Source of the DNA: Anaerolineales bacterium
GTDB taxonomy: Bacteria > Chloroflexota > Anaerolineae > Anaerolineales > E44-bin32
Assembly: GCA_011772595.1 (NCBI GenBank)
Contig: WVZH01000578.1
Location: forward strand, 28,384-58,829
Reading direction: 5' to 3'
Length of the DNA: 30,446 nucleotides
In this document: positions 15,778 through 23,466 of the stretch, one piece after another
Layout of the letters: every line of letters begins with the position of its first letter
Numbering within the stretch: position 1 is the first letter of the stretch
Notes under the pieces: model-generated
What the model was told of the DNA's origin: nothing
Database searches by the model: none
What the model saw: the letters and a program-made list of their open reading frames with translations, nothing else
Position numbers and translations under genes: made by a program

Positions 15778-16983
15778 CTATTCTTCAAACCCAGACACCT
15801 TCACCATCGGCAAAGGATCACGCTCGGGCAAGGGATAACGCCCAAATTCAGCGACCGTGCGGCACATGGCGATCAAGTTTTCTGCGGGAACATCGGCCTG
15901 CACGTTGTGCACCGGCGCTAAAATGTAGCCCCCCGCGGGGCCGAGCGCATCGATGCAGCGTAAGACCTCCCTCTCCACCTCTTCAGGCGAACCAAATGGA
16001 AGGACCTCCTGTGTATCCACCCCACCGTGGAAGGTTATCTGACCGCCAAAGTCGCGCTTCAAATCATACAAATCCATACCCACGCAATGTGGCTGGACAG
16101 GGTCGAGAATATCTACTCCGCATTGAATGATATCGGGGATGAACGGGCGAATTGCGCCATCAGAATGCAGCATAAGTTTGACATGGGTCGCATTGTATTT
16201 GTCCAATGCTGCTCGTGCGGCCCTCCATCGTCGCTCGAGCACAGGACGGACGAGCTTGTTCCAGACGCGCATGGAAAAAAGCGGACGGTCTTGCATCCCG
16301 AAGTCTTCGCCGCTGAGCTTAAAGATCGAGAGATATTTACCCGCTTCCCTTATACCGGCTTCGTCAAGGATGATCTGAATGTCAGCGATGATATCGAGTA
16401 ATTTGCTTGCGAATTCCTGGTTGACGACAAGATCCATCAACCACTGCTCCCACCCACGCAGATACGCCGCTTGCTCGAGTAGCGTCCCGCCAAAACGCCC
16501 CATTAATGCAAGATCGGTGTTTTCATAGAGCTTGCGCGCCTCCTCGGCCAAACCCTCTATTCGACCGGGATCCCTGGGATCCGGCCAAGGGTAGTCATCG
16601 AGGTCCTCAATGGTTGCGTCCGCCAGAGGCGAGAAGGAAACCTCGTTGAGAAACGTGCCGCCAATCAAACCGATGCGTTTGCGTCCCACACCCCATTCGT
16701 CCAGGATACTGCCGTCTGGCAGGGGATCCGGTGGATTCCAATTTTTAGGACCGCGCAATTTGATCCACGTGATGTCCACGCCTAACGCTCCCAGAACTTC
16801 CGGGTGCGGCCGGACCTCTGTAAAGGAACTCGCCTTTAGATCTTCCTCCGGAGGAAATCCTAGGGCTTGCCTCAGACGTATATACGGCTGCTCCGTAATC
16901 GTGAGATCCATGGGAACACGATCCGGCTCCTGATGGAGCAGCGCGGTCTCGACACGACGCCTTGAAGTCCACTCCGCAACCAT
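15778..16983 (-). CDS. uroporphyrinogen-decarboxylase-like (MtaA/CmuA superfamily) methyltransferase
   Basis: The open frame extends to 17190, but the ATG at 16983 with GGAGGGT 8 bases upstream begins the conserved WTSRRRVETALLHQEPDRVP segment and gives 401 residues, normal for the family. Typical features are GRFGGTLLEQA, the KLMLHSDGAIRPFIPDIIQCGVDIL region and FHGGVDTQ. True UroD makes coproporphyrinogen, whereas the longer methyltransferase branch transfers methyl groups from corrinoid proteins via a zinc site His-x-Cys...Cys. Here the motif is His273-Ser-Asp275 with Cys288 and Cys300 following, so the first Cys ligand is replaced by Asp. Proximity to the corrinoid gene supports a methyl-transfer role, although the two are convergent rather than co-transcribed. 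Confidence 0.82.
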   Translation of the reverse strand: MVAEWTSRRRVETALLHQEPDRVPMDLTITEQPYIRLRQALGFPPEEDLKASSFTEVRPHPEVLGALGVDITWIKLRGPKNWNPPDPLPDGSILDEWGVGRKRIGLIGGTFLNEVSFSPLADATIEDLDDYPWPDPRDPGRIEGLAEEARKLYENTDLALMGRFGGTLLEQAAYLRGWEQWLMDLVVNQEFASKLLDIIADIQIILDEAGIREAGKYLSIFKLSGEDFGMQDRPLFSMRVWNKLVRPVLERRWRAARAALDKYNATHVKLMLHSDGAIRPFIPDIIQCGVDILDPVQPHCVGMDLYDLKRDFGGQITFHGGVDTQEVLPFGSPEEVEREVLRCIDALGPAGGYILAPVHNVQADVPAENLIAMCRTVAEFGRYPLPERDPLPMVKVSGFEE

Positions 16984-17679
16984 TGAATACCCTCCGTGTC
17001 TCACATAGGACCTTAATCTCCATGTTTTAAGCTGCTCATGATCTTGATTACGATCATTATGACATAACTCGCCGGTATTCCTCCAGGTGATCCCGTACTC
17101 TTCGTATTTACACTCAAAAATGGGACTTGGTGATGGTTTTTTTACTGCCACTACCCTGCAAACAGCTGGATAAACGCCCGTGATGTACAAGTTGTTGCTT
17201 TACTCATGATGACTCGAAACGATCCATTTTGAGATTGCCACGTATTTGGCTATGCGAAAGAAGGAAAATACAACAAAATGTATCGACTCGCGCTTGACAG
17301 TACCGCAGTACTGGTATAGAAAGGGATTAAGTGCTCTCTCGATACGCAGCTCGAACAACCAGATTTACCTACTGATCAATCACTTGATTTGAGATGAGTG
17401 CCCTTCGGTACATCATTGTTGAACCCTGATTACAACGACAAACTGCCGCAGTTCTCGAAGGTATCCAAAAATTCAGAGCAGAGACTTTGCTCGTAAGCAT
17501 GGTTACTTTAATCTCACCCGCATCTCAACTTTAGCGAAGGGGTTGTATTAATCGGATACTATCAGGGGGAAATGTTTCCACAGGAGAGAGGAGGTGCTGC
17601 CGGTAACTATTGGGATCCTATCTGACTTACATTCCGTTCTTCTTCCATCCAAATCGTTTATTCTGTGAGGAGAGTAGTA
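16984..17679. other. long divergent intergenic region upstream of the PTS cluster
   Basis: This 696-base spacer separates the divergent UroD-like and PTS IIC genes. The first 200 bases contain an open but non-conserved extension of the UroD-like frame, judged non-coding. A promoter with an embedded inverted repeat lies at 17294-17320. If used, it would leave a leader of about 350 bases before the IIC gene, in which I recognise no riboswitch, antiterminator hairpin or small gene. The IIC ribosome site is AGGAGAG just before 17680. Confidence 0.6.
17294..17320 (+). promoter_or_regulatory. candidate PTS-cluster promoter with embedded operator palindrome
   Basis: TTGACA (17294-17299) is a perfect -35 and TGGTATAGA provides an extended -10 (TATAGA at 17315-17320), with a short 15-base spacer. 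A perfect inverted repeat, CAGTAC-CGCA-GTACTG (17298-17313), fills that spacer, the position of a repressor or MerR-type activator operator. It points toward the PTS IIC gene 360 bases downstream. The regulator is not identified; the PRD activator at 21831 is one candidate. Confidence 0.5.
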
Positions 17680-19116
17680 ATGGAAGCCTTTTTTCAATCA
17701 ATCGCATTCTTTATTCGCGACCTAGGCGCGGCAGTATGGCTCCCAGTCCCCATCTTCTTCTTTGCGGTGATTATGGGAGCGAAGGCCGGTCGCGCCTTCC
17801 GAGCTGCTGTAACGATCGGTGTCGCGTTTGTCGGTATCAACCTGGTCATTGGGGAGATGTGGGGAACACTCAGTGAAACTGCCCAAGCCATTGTGACCTG
17901 GACAGGCGCCGATCTGACCGCTGTCGATGTCGGTTGGCCGTCGTCAGCGGCGATTGCTTTCGGCACAGCAGTTGGAGCGTTCATCATCCCGATCGGGATA
18001 GGCGTAAACATCCTCTTCCTTGTCTTGGGGCTTACTCGAACACTGAACATCGACCTTTGGAACTTCTGGCATTTCGCATTCTTGGGGTCCATGATCATGG
18101 TTGCCACGAACAACATCGCACTAAGCCTATTCGCCGCTGCAGTCTTTGCAGCGTTGATGTTGTTTATGGCGGATTGGACGGCAAAATCCGTCCAGAAATT
18201 CTTCAACTTGCCTGGCATCTCGATACCTCATGGTTTCTCCACTTCCATGGTCATCCCAACCATCATCCTCAATTGGGTCATCGATCGTATCCCTGGCTTG
18301 AAGGATTGGGAAGCGGATATCGACGCCATCCAGCGTCGCTTCGGAGTCTTCGGTGAACCTGTCGTCCTGGGATTGGTCATCGGTCTCGTTTTGGGCATCG
18401 TTGGCTTTGTTCTCCCAGGCGAGATGGCTACACGCGAAACGGTGATCAAAGTGCTGCAGGTCGGCGTGAGCCTAGCTGCTGTGATGTTCCTTCTGCCACG
18501 AATGGTTGCCATCCTCATGGAGGGTCTGATTCCCGTCTCTGAAGCCGCACGCGAGTTTATGTCCAAGCGCTTCGGTGGTGCAGATGTCCACATCGGGTTG
18601 GATTCAGCGATCTTGATCGGTCATCCATCCGCGATCGCTGCGTCGCTCGTAATGGTACCCATCGTGATCGTGCTTGCGATCATACTCCCGGGCAACCGCT
18701 TTCTGCCGTTCGCCGACCTGGCTGTGTTCCCCTTCCTCTTCGCCATGATGGCGCCACTCACCCGCGGTAACGTGGGTCGCATGCTCATCATCGGTACACT
18801 TGCTGCCATTATGGGCCTCTATATGGGGACCTGGATGGCGCCCTACATCACGGATGCGGCGCCGCAAGCTGGATTTGCTATCCCCGAGGGCGCGGCGCAA
18901 ATCTCCGCCGTGGGCGACGGCTGGGACATCTGGGTGTGGATGATGCTGCTGCCAGCGACCATCGGCCCGTTCGTTGGGTGGATCGTCGCTGCTGTCGTCC
19001 TTGCACTCGTCGTCGTCGGCGCGCTGTACTACAAGCGCAACACTAAACGCATGGACGTGCTGGCAGGCGCACCCGTGGAGGTGGAAGCGGCTCCTGCAAC
19101 ACCAGCAATGGACTGA
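17680..19116 (+). CDS. gatC: PTS system IIC component, galactitol (GatC) family
   Basis: The ATG at 17680 follows AGGAGAG at short spacing and starts the conserved N-terminus; an upstream GTG at 17665 overlaps that site. The 478-residue product has about ten hydrophobic segments. Family-typical stretches are VWLPVPIFFFAVIMGAKAG, NIDLWNFWHFAF, ISIPHGFS, FGVFGEPVVLGLVIGL, AILIGHPS and GNVGRMLIIGT. It is the membrane channel that moves a polyol or sugar into the cell while IIB phosphorylates it. IIB and IIA are encoded separately downstream. The C-terminal tail after the last helix (about 455-478) is rich in Ala, Val and Pro. Gat-family IICs accept galactitol and other polyols, so the substrate here is open. 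Confidence 0.88.
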   Translation: MEAFFQSIAFFIRDLGAAVWLPVPIFFFAVIMGAKAGRAFRAAVTIGVAFVGINLVIGEMWGTLSETAQAIVTWTGADLTAVDVGWPSSAAIAFGTAVGAFIIPIGIGVNILFLVLGLTRTLNIDLWNFWHFAFLGSMIMVATNNIALSLFAAAVFAALMLFMADWTAKSVQKFFNLPGISIPHGFSTSMVIPTIILNWVIDRIPGLKDWEADIDAIQRRFGVFGEPVVLGLVIGLVLGIVGFVLPGEMATRETVIKVLQVGVSLAAVMFLLPRMVAILMEGLIPVSEAAREFMSKRFGGADVHIGLDSAILIGHPSAIAASLVMVPIVIVLAIILPGNRFLPFADLAVFPFLFAMMAPLTRGNVGRMLIIGTLAAIMGLYMGTWMAPYITDAAPQAGFAIPEGAAQISAVGDGWDIWVWMMLLPATIGPFVGWIVAAVVLALVVVGALYYKRNTKRMDVLAGAPVEVEAAPATPAMD

Positions 19117-19158
19117 ACGCTATCGCAGGAATTGGCATTCATCAACCAGTAACTTCTT

Positions 19159-19185
19159 GGGGGGCGGGTCTTTCTCCCGCCCCCC
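19159..19185 (+). terminator. strong GC hairpin after the PTS IIC gene
   Basis: GGGGGGCGGG (19159-19168) pairs perfectly with CCCGCCCCCC (19176-19185) around a 7-base loop. It lies between IIC and the cupin gene. Without a following T-run it may attenuate rather than stop transcription, or protect the IIC message. Confidence 0.65.
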
Positions 19186-19209
19186 TGAGTACTACAAGGA
19201 AGCCTTACG

Positions 19210-19578
19210 ATGGGAAGTGTACATCGACAAGTTGGCAAGGGCTTTTCGTTAGCGTGGGATGGGGCACATCCCAAGGTTTACGAGGCCTCAGATGCTCACG
19301 GGGTTGAGGGGCAGGTGATCATCGGTCCACACGATGGCGATCCGAATTATTTCGTCCGCTACTTCCGAGTGGAACCTGGAGGGCAGACCTCACTCGATCA
19401 GCACGAGCACGATCATGGGGTTTACATCCTCCACGGACGGGCTGAGGTTCTGTTAGGAGACGAGACTGTTGAACTTGAACCACAAGACATTGTCTACGTG
19501 TCCGGCCATGAGATTCACCAATTTAAAGCTATTGGGTCCGATCCACTAGGATTCTTGTGCATCGTACCTCCACATTAG
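19210..19578 (+). CDS. small single-domain cupin protein
   Basis: This 122-residue cupin carries motif 1 around His65-x-His67-x-His69 (DQHEHDHGVYILHGRAEV) and motif 2 GHEIHQF (His100, His103). Together they make a typical metal site on a beta-barrel. Small cupins of this type can be sugar-phosphate isomerases, mutarotase-like enzymes, dioxygenases or sensors. Its position between PTS IIC and IIB suggests action on the imported sugar or phosphosugar, which is inference. AAGGA lies shortly before the ATG. The next gene starts 9 bases after its stop. Confidence 0.8.
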   Translation: MGSVHRQVGKGFSLAWDGAHPKVYEASDAHGVEGQVIIGPHDGDPNYFVRYFRVEPGGQTSLDQHEHDHGVYILHGRAEVLLGDETVELEPQDIVYVSGHEIHQFKAIGSDPLGFLCIVPPH

Positions 19579-19587
19579 GCGCGGGTA

Positions 19588-20001
19588 ATGATATTAGAGT
19601 TCATCAAATCCCTCCTTGGATCGTGGGGACGCGCGCTCCTCGATTTCCTTCAGATGAATCCCGAGATCTCGACCTTGATCTTCTCTCTCTGGTTGGCCAT
19701 CTGGCTCGCTGGTAAATATCAACTTCAGAGGATTGAGAAACGTACAGGAACGTTCGTACTGGAAAACTCTCAACAAGCGCTGGATGAAAATCCCCGTATG
19801 ACGGTAAAGCAATTGTATGCTCTTCTCTACCCAAAGTGGTGTCAGATGCTGCGCACAACTGCTTGGTTCGTCCCACATCGATGGGAGTTGTGGCCGTTAC
19901 CTGCGACCCCGAAGATCGTCCAAGAGCGCATCAATTTCACCCCAAAGTGGTTGAAGCAATATCTCAAAGAAAACGGCATATCCTTCAGAAGCCACCGATA
20001 A
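19588..20001 (+). CDS. membrane-anchored protein of unknown function
   Basis: This 137-residue protein has one clear hydrophobic helix (about 28-44, TLIFSLWLAIWLAGKY). It is preceded by an amphipathic N-terminal segment and followed by a cytoplasmic-looking basic domain rich in Trp and Pro (WFVPHRWELWPLPATPK). I recognise no family. It follows the cupin gene by 9 bases, so the two are probably co-transcribed, and it lies inside the PTS cluster. A structural or regulatory partner for the IIC channel is conceivable but unsupported by any motif. Confidence 0.6.
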   Translation: MILEFIKSLLGSWGRALLDFLQMNPEISTLIFSLWLAIWLAGKYQLQRIEKRTGTFVLENSQQALDENPRMTVKQLYALLYPKWCQMLRTTAWFVPHRWELWPLPATPKIVQERINFTPKWLKQYLKENGISFRSHR

Positions 20002-20141
20002 ATAACGCTGCATGTGACTATGCGGCTCTCGAATGGGGACAATGTGCGTTGACTATTCGATAGTGTTATCCTTAGAAACCGAAGTCGAGACCATCGTGGC
20101 AAGTTTTATTCACGCTGTCCATTCTAAATTCACGGAGACAC

Positions 20142-20165
20142 TGGTATTATTAAAGAGGATATAAT
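20142..20165 (+). promoter_or_regulatory. candidate internal promoter(s) before PTS IIB
   Basis: The 275-base gap after the membrane protein gene contains TGGTATTAT (20142-20150), an extended -10, and a perfect TATAAT (20160-20165) with GAGACA 19 bases upstream. Either could restart transcription for IIB. No strong -35 is present, so the call is tentative. Nothing else is seen in this gap. Confidence 0.3.
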
Positions 20166-20276
20166 CTCGGAAATCTTAACGGAAGTTTCTCTTACACTGA
20201 GCACCATCGAGTCGTAGGATCAAGCATAAATCATGACGATGTTCGAAGAACACATACCTATGTTGAAGGAGGAGTG

Positions 20277-20573
20277 ATGGCAAGAAAACGGGTACTCGTC
20301 GCCTGCGGGACTTCCATCGCCACAGCAACGCATGCTGCCAACACAGTTATGGACATAGCAAAGGAAGCTGGATTCGAAGTCGACGTCGCGCAATGCAAGT
20401 CAGCTGAAATTAAATTCAAAATGCAGACTTTCCCACCCGACTTGGTGATCGCGATGACACCCGTGCCACCGGATCTAGGTGTGCCAGTCCTCAATGGGGT
20501 CCCCTTTATCTCGGGTGTGGGCCTCGACCAATTGAAGGCTCAAGTTATCGAAATCCTGCAGGGGTCGGATTAA
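20277..20573 (+). CDS. gatB: PTS system IIB component, galactitol (GatB) family
   Basis: This 98-residue cytosolic IIB protein has the phosphocysteine loop VLVACGTSIATATH with Cys10 and the family-typical DVAQCKSAEI and VPVLNGVPFISGVG segments. It takes phosphate from IIA onto the cysteine and passes it to the sugar bound in IIC. The ATG at 20277 is preferred over the GTG at 20274 because AAGGAGGA ends 3 bases before it. A terminator-like hairpin follows at 20617. A second, broken IIB copy lies at 21447. Confidence 0.9.
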   Translation: MARKRVLVACGTSIATATHAANTVMDIAKEAGFEVDVAQCKSAEIKFKMQTFPPDLVIAMTPVPPDLGVPVLNGVPFISGVGLDQLKAQVIEILQGSD

Positions 20574-20966
20574 CCCCAACGCTTCATCTGTACTGTTTTG
20601 CTCACTGAATTGAATAGAACCCGGCTGGACTCCGAATAAGGAAGCCGGGTTCGCGTGATTAAGTTGTAGGAACAACATTAAACACGCAAAACAATTTATA
20701 TATGAAGTAGCACTCGCTCTTTGTGACACATTCGAATTCTCCCTGTTCTGACAGGAGGATACTGCCTAATTTTGTATCAATATCAATCATTCAATGTAGT
20801 CAAATTGGATCCACGACTGAGCTATAGTTAGGGTCTTAGCTAGCGAGGCTGCAAGCATATCAATAGGCACTAGAGCGTCACGGTGCTAACCTCATCCATG
20901 GGCGAACTCACGGATGCTTCCATCTATGGCACGTAGAAAATCGCGACCTATTGGAGGGATACTGCC
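20574..20966. other. IIB-IIA intergenic region with tandem hairpins
   Basis: This 393-base spacer holds the terminator-like hairpin at 20617-20652 and, abutting it, a longer imperfect hairpin (GCGTG...CACGC with inner GTTGT/ACAAC, 20653-20687). It also holds GGAGGATACTGCC at 20754-20766, which nearly repeats the IIA ribosome-site region GGAGGGATACTGCC at 20953-20966. No coding remnant was recognised. Confidence 0.55.
20617..20652 (+). terminator. terminator-like hairpin after PTS IIB
   Basis: GAACCCGGCT (20617-20626) and AGCCGGGTTC (20643-20652) form a perfect 10-bp stem with a 16-base loop. It lies 43 bases after the IIB stop. There is no T-run directly after it. Confidence 0.6.
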
Positions 20967-21437
20967 ATGAGCTGGACAAATGCGCGCCTCATCATCCCCC
21001 GCCTTATCGCGGAAGACAGCACACAAGCAATCAAGATCCTTGGCGGATTGCTTTATGATGAGGGATATGTACGTGATACCTTCATCGAAGCCGTACTTGA
21101 ACGTGAAAAGAACTTCGCCACCGGCCTACCTACATCAGAAATTCAAATAGCCATCCCTCATGCCGATATCGAGCACGTTATCCGACCGGCCATAGCCGTC
21201 GGAGTGCTTGAAAGACCAATTACCTTTGGCGAAATGGGAAATCCTGACGGCACCGTAGATGTAAAACTCGTTTGCATGCTGGCCGTAACGAAGTCCGAGG
21301 CGCTTGTATCCCTACTCAAGAACCTGGTCGAGATCTTTCAAAGCGTGGATCTGTTACAACAGATCGTCAAAACCGATGACTCATCGGCGATCGCAGCGAT
21401 CTTCAATGAGAGTCTCGCAGAACATCAGGATGAATGA
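20967..21437 (+). CDS. PTS system IIA component, fructose/galactitol family (copy 1)
   Basis: This 156-residue IIA protein has the phosphorylation site His65 in IQIAIPHAD, within the fructose-mannitol/GatA-type fold (GGLLYDEGYVRDTFIEAVLEREKNFATGLP and VKLVCMLAV in outline). It accepts phosphate from HPr and hands it to IIB. GGAGGG lies 8 bases before the ATG. It is a paralogue of the second IIA at 23467, with a colinear alignment over most of the length. A decayed IIB copy begins 9 bases after its stop, suggesting that a IIA-IIB pair once stood here. Confidence 0.88.
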   Translation: MSWTNARLIIPRLIAEDSTQAIKILGGLLYDEGYVRDTFIEAVLEREKNFATGLPTSEIQIAIPHADIEHVIRPAIAVGVLERPITFGEMGNPDGTVDVKLVCMLAVTKSEALVSLLKNLVEIFQSVDLLQQIVKTDDSSAIAAIFNESLAEHQDE

Positions 21438-21446
21438 ACGACGAAA

Positions 21447-21569
21447 ATGCGAGTGCTCGGAACTTGTGACGGAATGCTCACGACGGCGACCCACCTGTTT
21501 GATGTGATGAATGAAACAGTAAAAGTTGAAGGTGTTAAAGTTGAAGTAGGTCAATACCGGGCATCATAG
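21447..21569 (+). pseudogene. decayed second PTS IIB (GatB-like) gene
   Basis: This frame reads MRVLGTCDGMLTTATH at its start and ends VKVEVGQYRAS before TAG. It aligns without gaps to the intact IIB at 20277: RVL, the phosphocysteine loop (Cys7 against Cys10), TATH, and V-x-V-x-Q coincide, about 15 identities in 44 positions. The TAG falls where the intact protein has Glu (GAG to TAG would suffice) and is followed by the matching ATC AAA (Ile-Lys) and two more stops. Further remnants such as IQ and NLPVVGFP can be read up to about 21650. It starts 9 bases after the IIA stop, in the position of a coupled partner gene. Confidence 0.7.
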
Positions 21570-21830
21570 ATCAAATAATAGATCCAGGCAGGCGATCACC
21601 ACGTACCCCAAAAAAATCTACCTGTTGTCGGTTTTCCAGAAGCCGCAATTATCCTCTTTATGGAATATTAATACCCAACACTCCATCCACATCATTCTGA
21701 TGAATAATTTCTTGTGGTCCTCACGTAATGCCCTATGGTAAACTAATTTCATAATGTAACATTTCATCCGACAGAACTTGCTGCAATCACACGACCAAAG
21801 CGCATGGAAAGCATCTAAAATTACAAAAGT
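21570..21830. other. spacer before the PRD activator, with weak promoter candidate
   Basis: The first roughly 80 bases appear to be the rest of the IIB remnant. Further on, TTGTGG (21712-21717) and TATGGT (21734-21739) with a 16-base spacer form a possible promoter for the activator gene. AT content rises here relative to the genes. Confidence 0.4.
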
Positions 21831-23438
21831 ATGTCAATCAACACACGGGTCACAATGCCCTTTCTTGATACGCGTCAAGCCTCCATCGTGCTCGCCCTTC
21901 TTGAGGCCAATGGCCCCGTCTCCGCACATTCTCTAGGAGAAAAACTCGACCTCTCGGCGAGAGTCATTCGCTACAACATCCCTCTCATCCGCCGTTGGCT
22001 CACCGCTTTCAAAGCCAAGCTGACCACACAACCGAGAGTGGGTCTGGCGCTCATCGCCAATGAAGACGTTCGATCTGCGATATCAAACGAATTGACCCGA
22101 CGACGCTTCCCTGTATTCTTTAAACCTACCGAACGCCAGAAACACCTACTTTTCGACTTATTGACCCACGATGCGTATCGCACTGGACAAGACCTGGTGA
22201 GTCAACTCTCCATCTCGCAGGCCACACTAGCACGAGATCTTGCGAAGGTTGAATCCTGGCTAGAAAAACACAATCTCTATCTACAACGCCGACCAAGGCT
22301 AGGAACAATCATCGTCGGCAGAGAGGACGACCTGCGGCATGCACTCATCTCACTCATCTTAGAAACCGTGCTGGAGTCTGCACTCTTAGAGCTGTGTGTG
22401 TGGGGCAAACAGCCAAAGGCGGAAGGTCGGATTCTCATAAGAAACCCTCTCCAGGCCACCATGCTTGAAAGTCTCTCAAACTGGAACCTCGACGACGCTT
22501 GGCGATTTATCAGTCGCATTCAGGACGGCCTCGGATTCTCGATCGCTGAAAGCGACCATCTCTCTCTCGCATTGTATTGGGCCGTCATGGTTCAAAGATA
22601 TCGAAGCGGACATCCCATCTCTATCCCCGCAAGTCAAGTCGAAGCCCAGCAACGTCAACCCGAATATCGTGCCATTGAATCTGCCGCCGACCTTCTCGAG
22701 CGCGAAACCGGAACGCGCCTCCCTCCCATCGAACAGGCTCAGCTGACTTTAGAAGTGTTGACCTCGGCGAGGCGGGCTCATCCTAGAGATCATGTGGCCT
22801 CCCGCACGGCTTTAGAAATCCCCGCACAGTACCTGGATTTGGCCGATCGCATCGTTAATGAGATCGGTCTGCGACTGGGTGCCGATCTCAACCATCCGGA
22901 AGTGCTCACTCGACTTGCGGAGCATTTATCGCGTACCATGATCCGTCTCCGACACGGCATGCCAATCCGTAACCCACTCGTCCACGAAGTTCGCCGTGCC
23001 TATCCGGAGACGTGGGCCGCCGTGACCGATACCTGTGAAATCATTTCTAGAGAAATCGACCTCCCCCTTCCAGCAGAGGAGATCGCCTACATAACGATGT
23101 ACGTCATCATGGCACAGGATCTCAATCGTCGCCTCAAACCAACCCGTGGTCCGCGCGTCGTCGTCGCTTGTCCCACTGGCGGAGTGACCGTGTGGATGCT
23201 GCTTTCACGACTTCGCACTGAACTTCCCGAACTCGAGATCGTTGGGGTCGTCTCGCTGCTCCATCTCCATAAGATTGATCCTGATCGCATTAATGCCATC
23301 ATCAGTACGGTCGAATTGACCTATCACGACCTCCCTGTTATCACCATAAGCCCTCTCGTCAACGAGGAGGAAGTCCAAAGAATCCGACGAGAGCTACATT
23401 TGATCAGCACGGAGTTTGGGACGAAGCGGAAAGCATGA
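21831..23438 (+). CDS. PRD-domain transcriptional activator (BglG/MtlR/LicR-like) with IIB-like domain
   Basis: This 535-residue regulator has an N-terminal winged helix (about 12-58), a second helix-turn-helix of Mga type (about 100-145) and two PTS-regulation domains (about 180-310 and 330-435). It ends in a GatB-like IIB domain with Cys447 in VVVACPTGG. Each PRD keeps its first histidine (His243, His365), but the position of the second is Glu309-like (TLEVL) and Tyr424 (MYVIM). The usual C-terminal IIA domain is absent; a separate IIA gene follows 28 bases later. It probably activates the PTS cluster in response to substrate flux and HPr phosphorylation state. The ATG at 21831 has no good ribosome site; an ATG at 21855 is an alternative. 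Confidence 0.85.
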   Translation: MSINTRVTMPFLDTRQASIVLALLEANGPVSAHSLGEKLDLSARVIRYNIPLIRRWLTAFKAKLTTQPRVGLALIANEDVRSAISNELTRRRFPVFFKPTERQKHLLFDLLTHDAYRTGQDLVSQLSISQATLARDLAKVESWLEKHNLYLQRRPRLGTIIVGREDDLRHALISLILETVLESALLELCVWGKQPKAEGRILIRNPLQATMLESLSNWNLDDAWRFISRIQDGLGFSIAESDHLSLALYWAVMVQRYRSGHPISIPASQVEAQQRQPEYRAIESAADLLERETGTRLPPIEQAQLTLEVLTSARRAHPRDHVASRTALEIPAQYLDLADRIVNEIGLRLGADLNHPEVLTRLAEHLSRTMIRLRHGMPIRNPLVHEVRRAYPETWAAVTDTCEIISREIDLPLPAEEIAYITMYVIMAQDLNRRLKPTRGPRVVVACPTGGVTVWMLLSRLRTELPELEIVGVVSLLHLHKIDPDRINAIISTVELTYHDLPVITISPLVNEEEVQRIRRELHLISTEFGTKRKA

Positions 23439-23466
23439 TCGATAAGACCAACAAATAGGAGAGGTC

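Noticed and set aside
16984..17190. N-terminal extension of the UroD-like protein
   Set aside because: The added 69 residues do not resemble the family, and the ATG at 16983 has a good ribosome site.
17321..17679. Antiterminator (RAT) or riboswitch in the long PTS leader
   Set aside because: Only weak short hairpins (for example GAGCA/TGCTC near 17476) are seen, with no terminator to compete with. The activator has DNA-binding domains rather than a CAT RNA-binding domain.
18228..18593. Antisense frames across the PTS IIC gene
   Set aside because: They are basic, low-complexity shadows opposite membrane-helix codons with no motif support.
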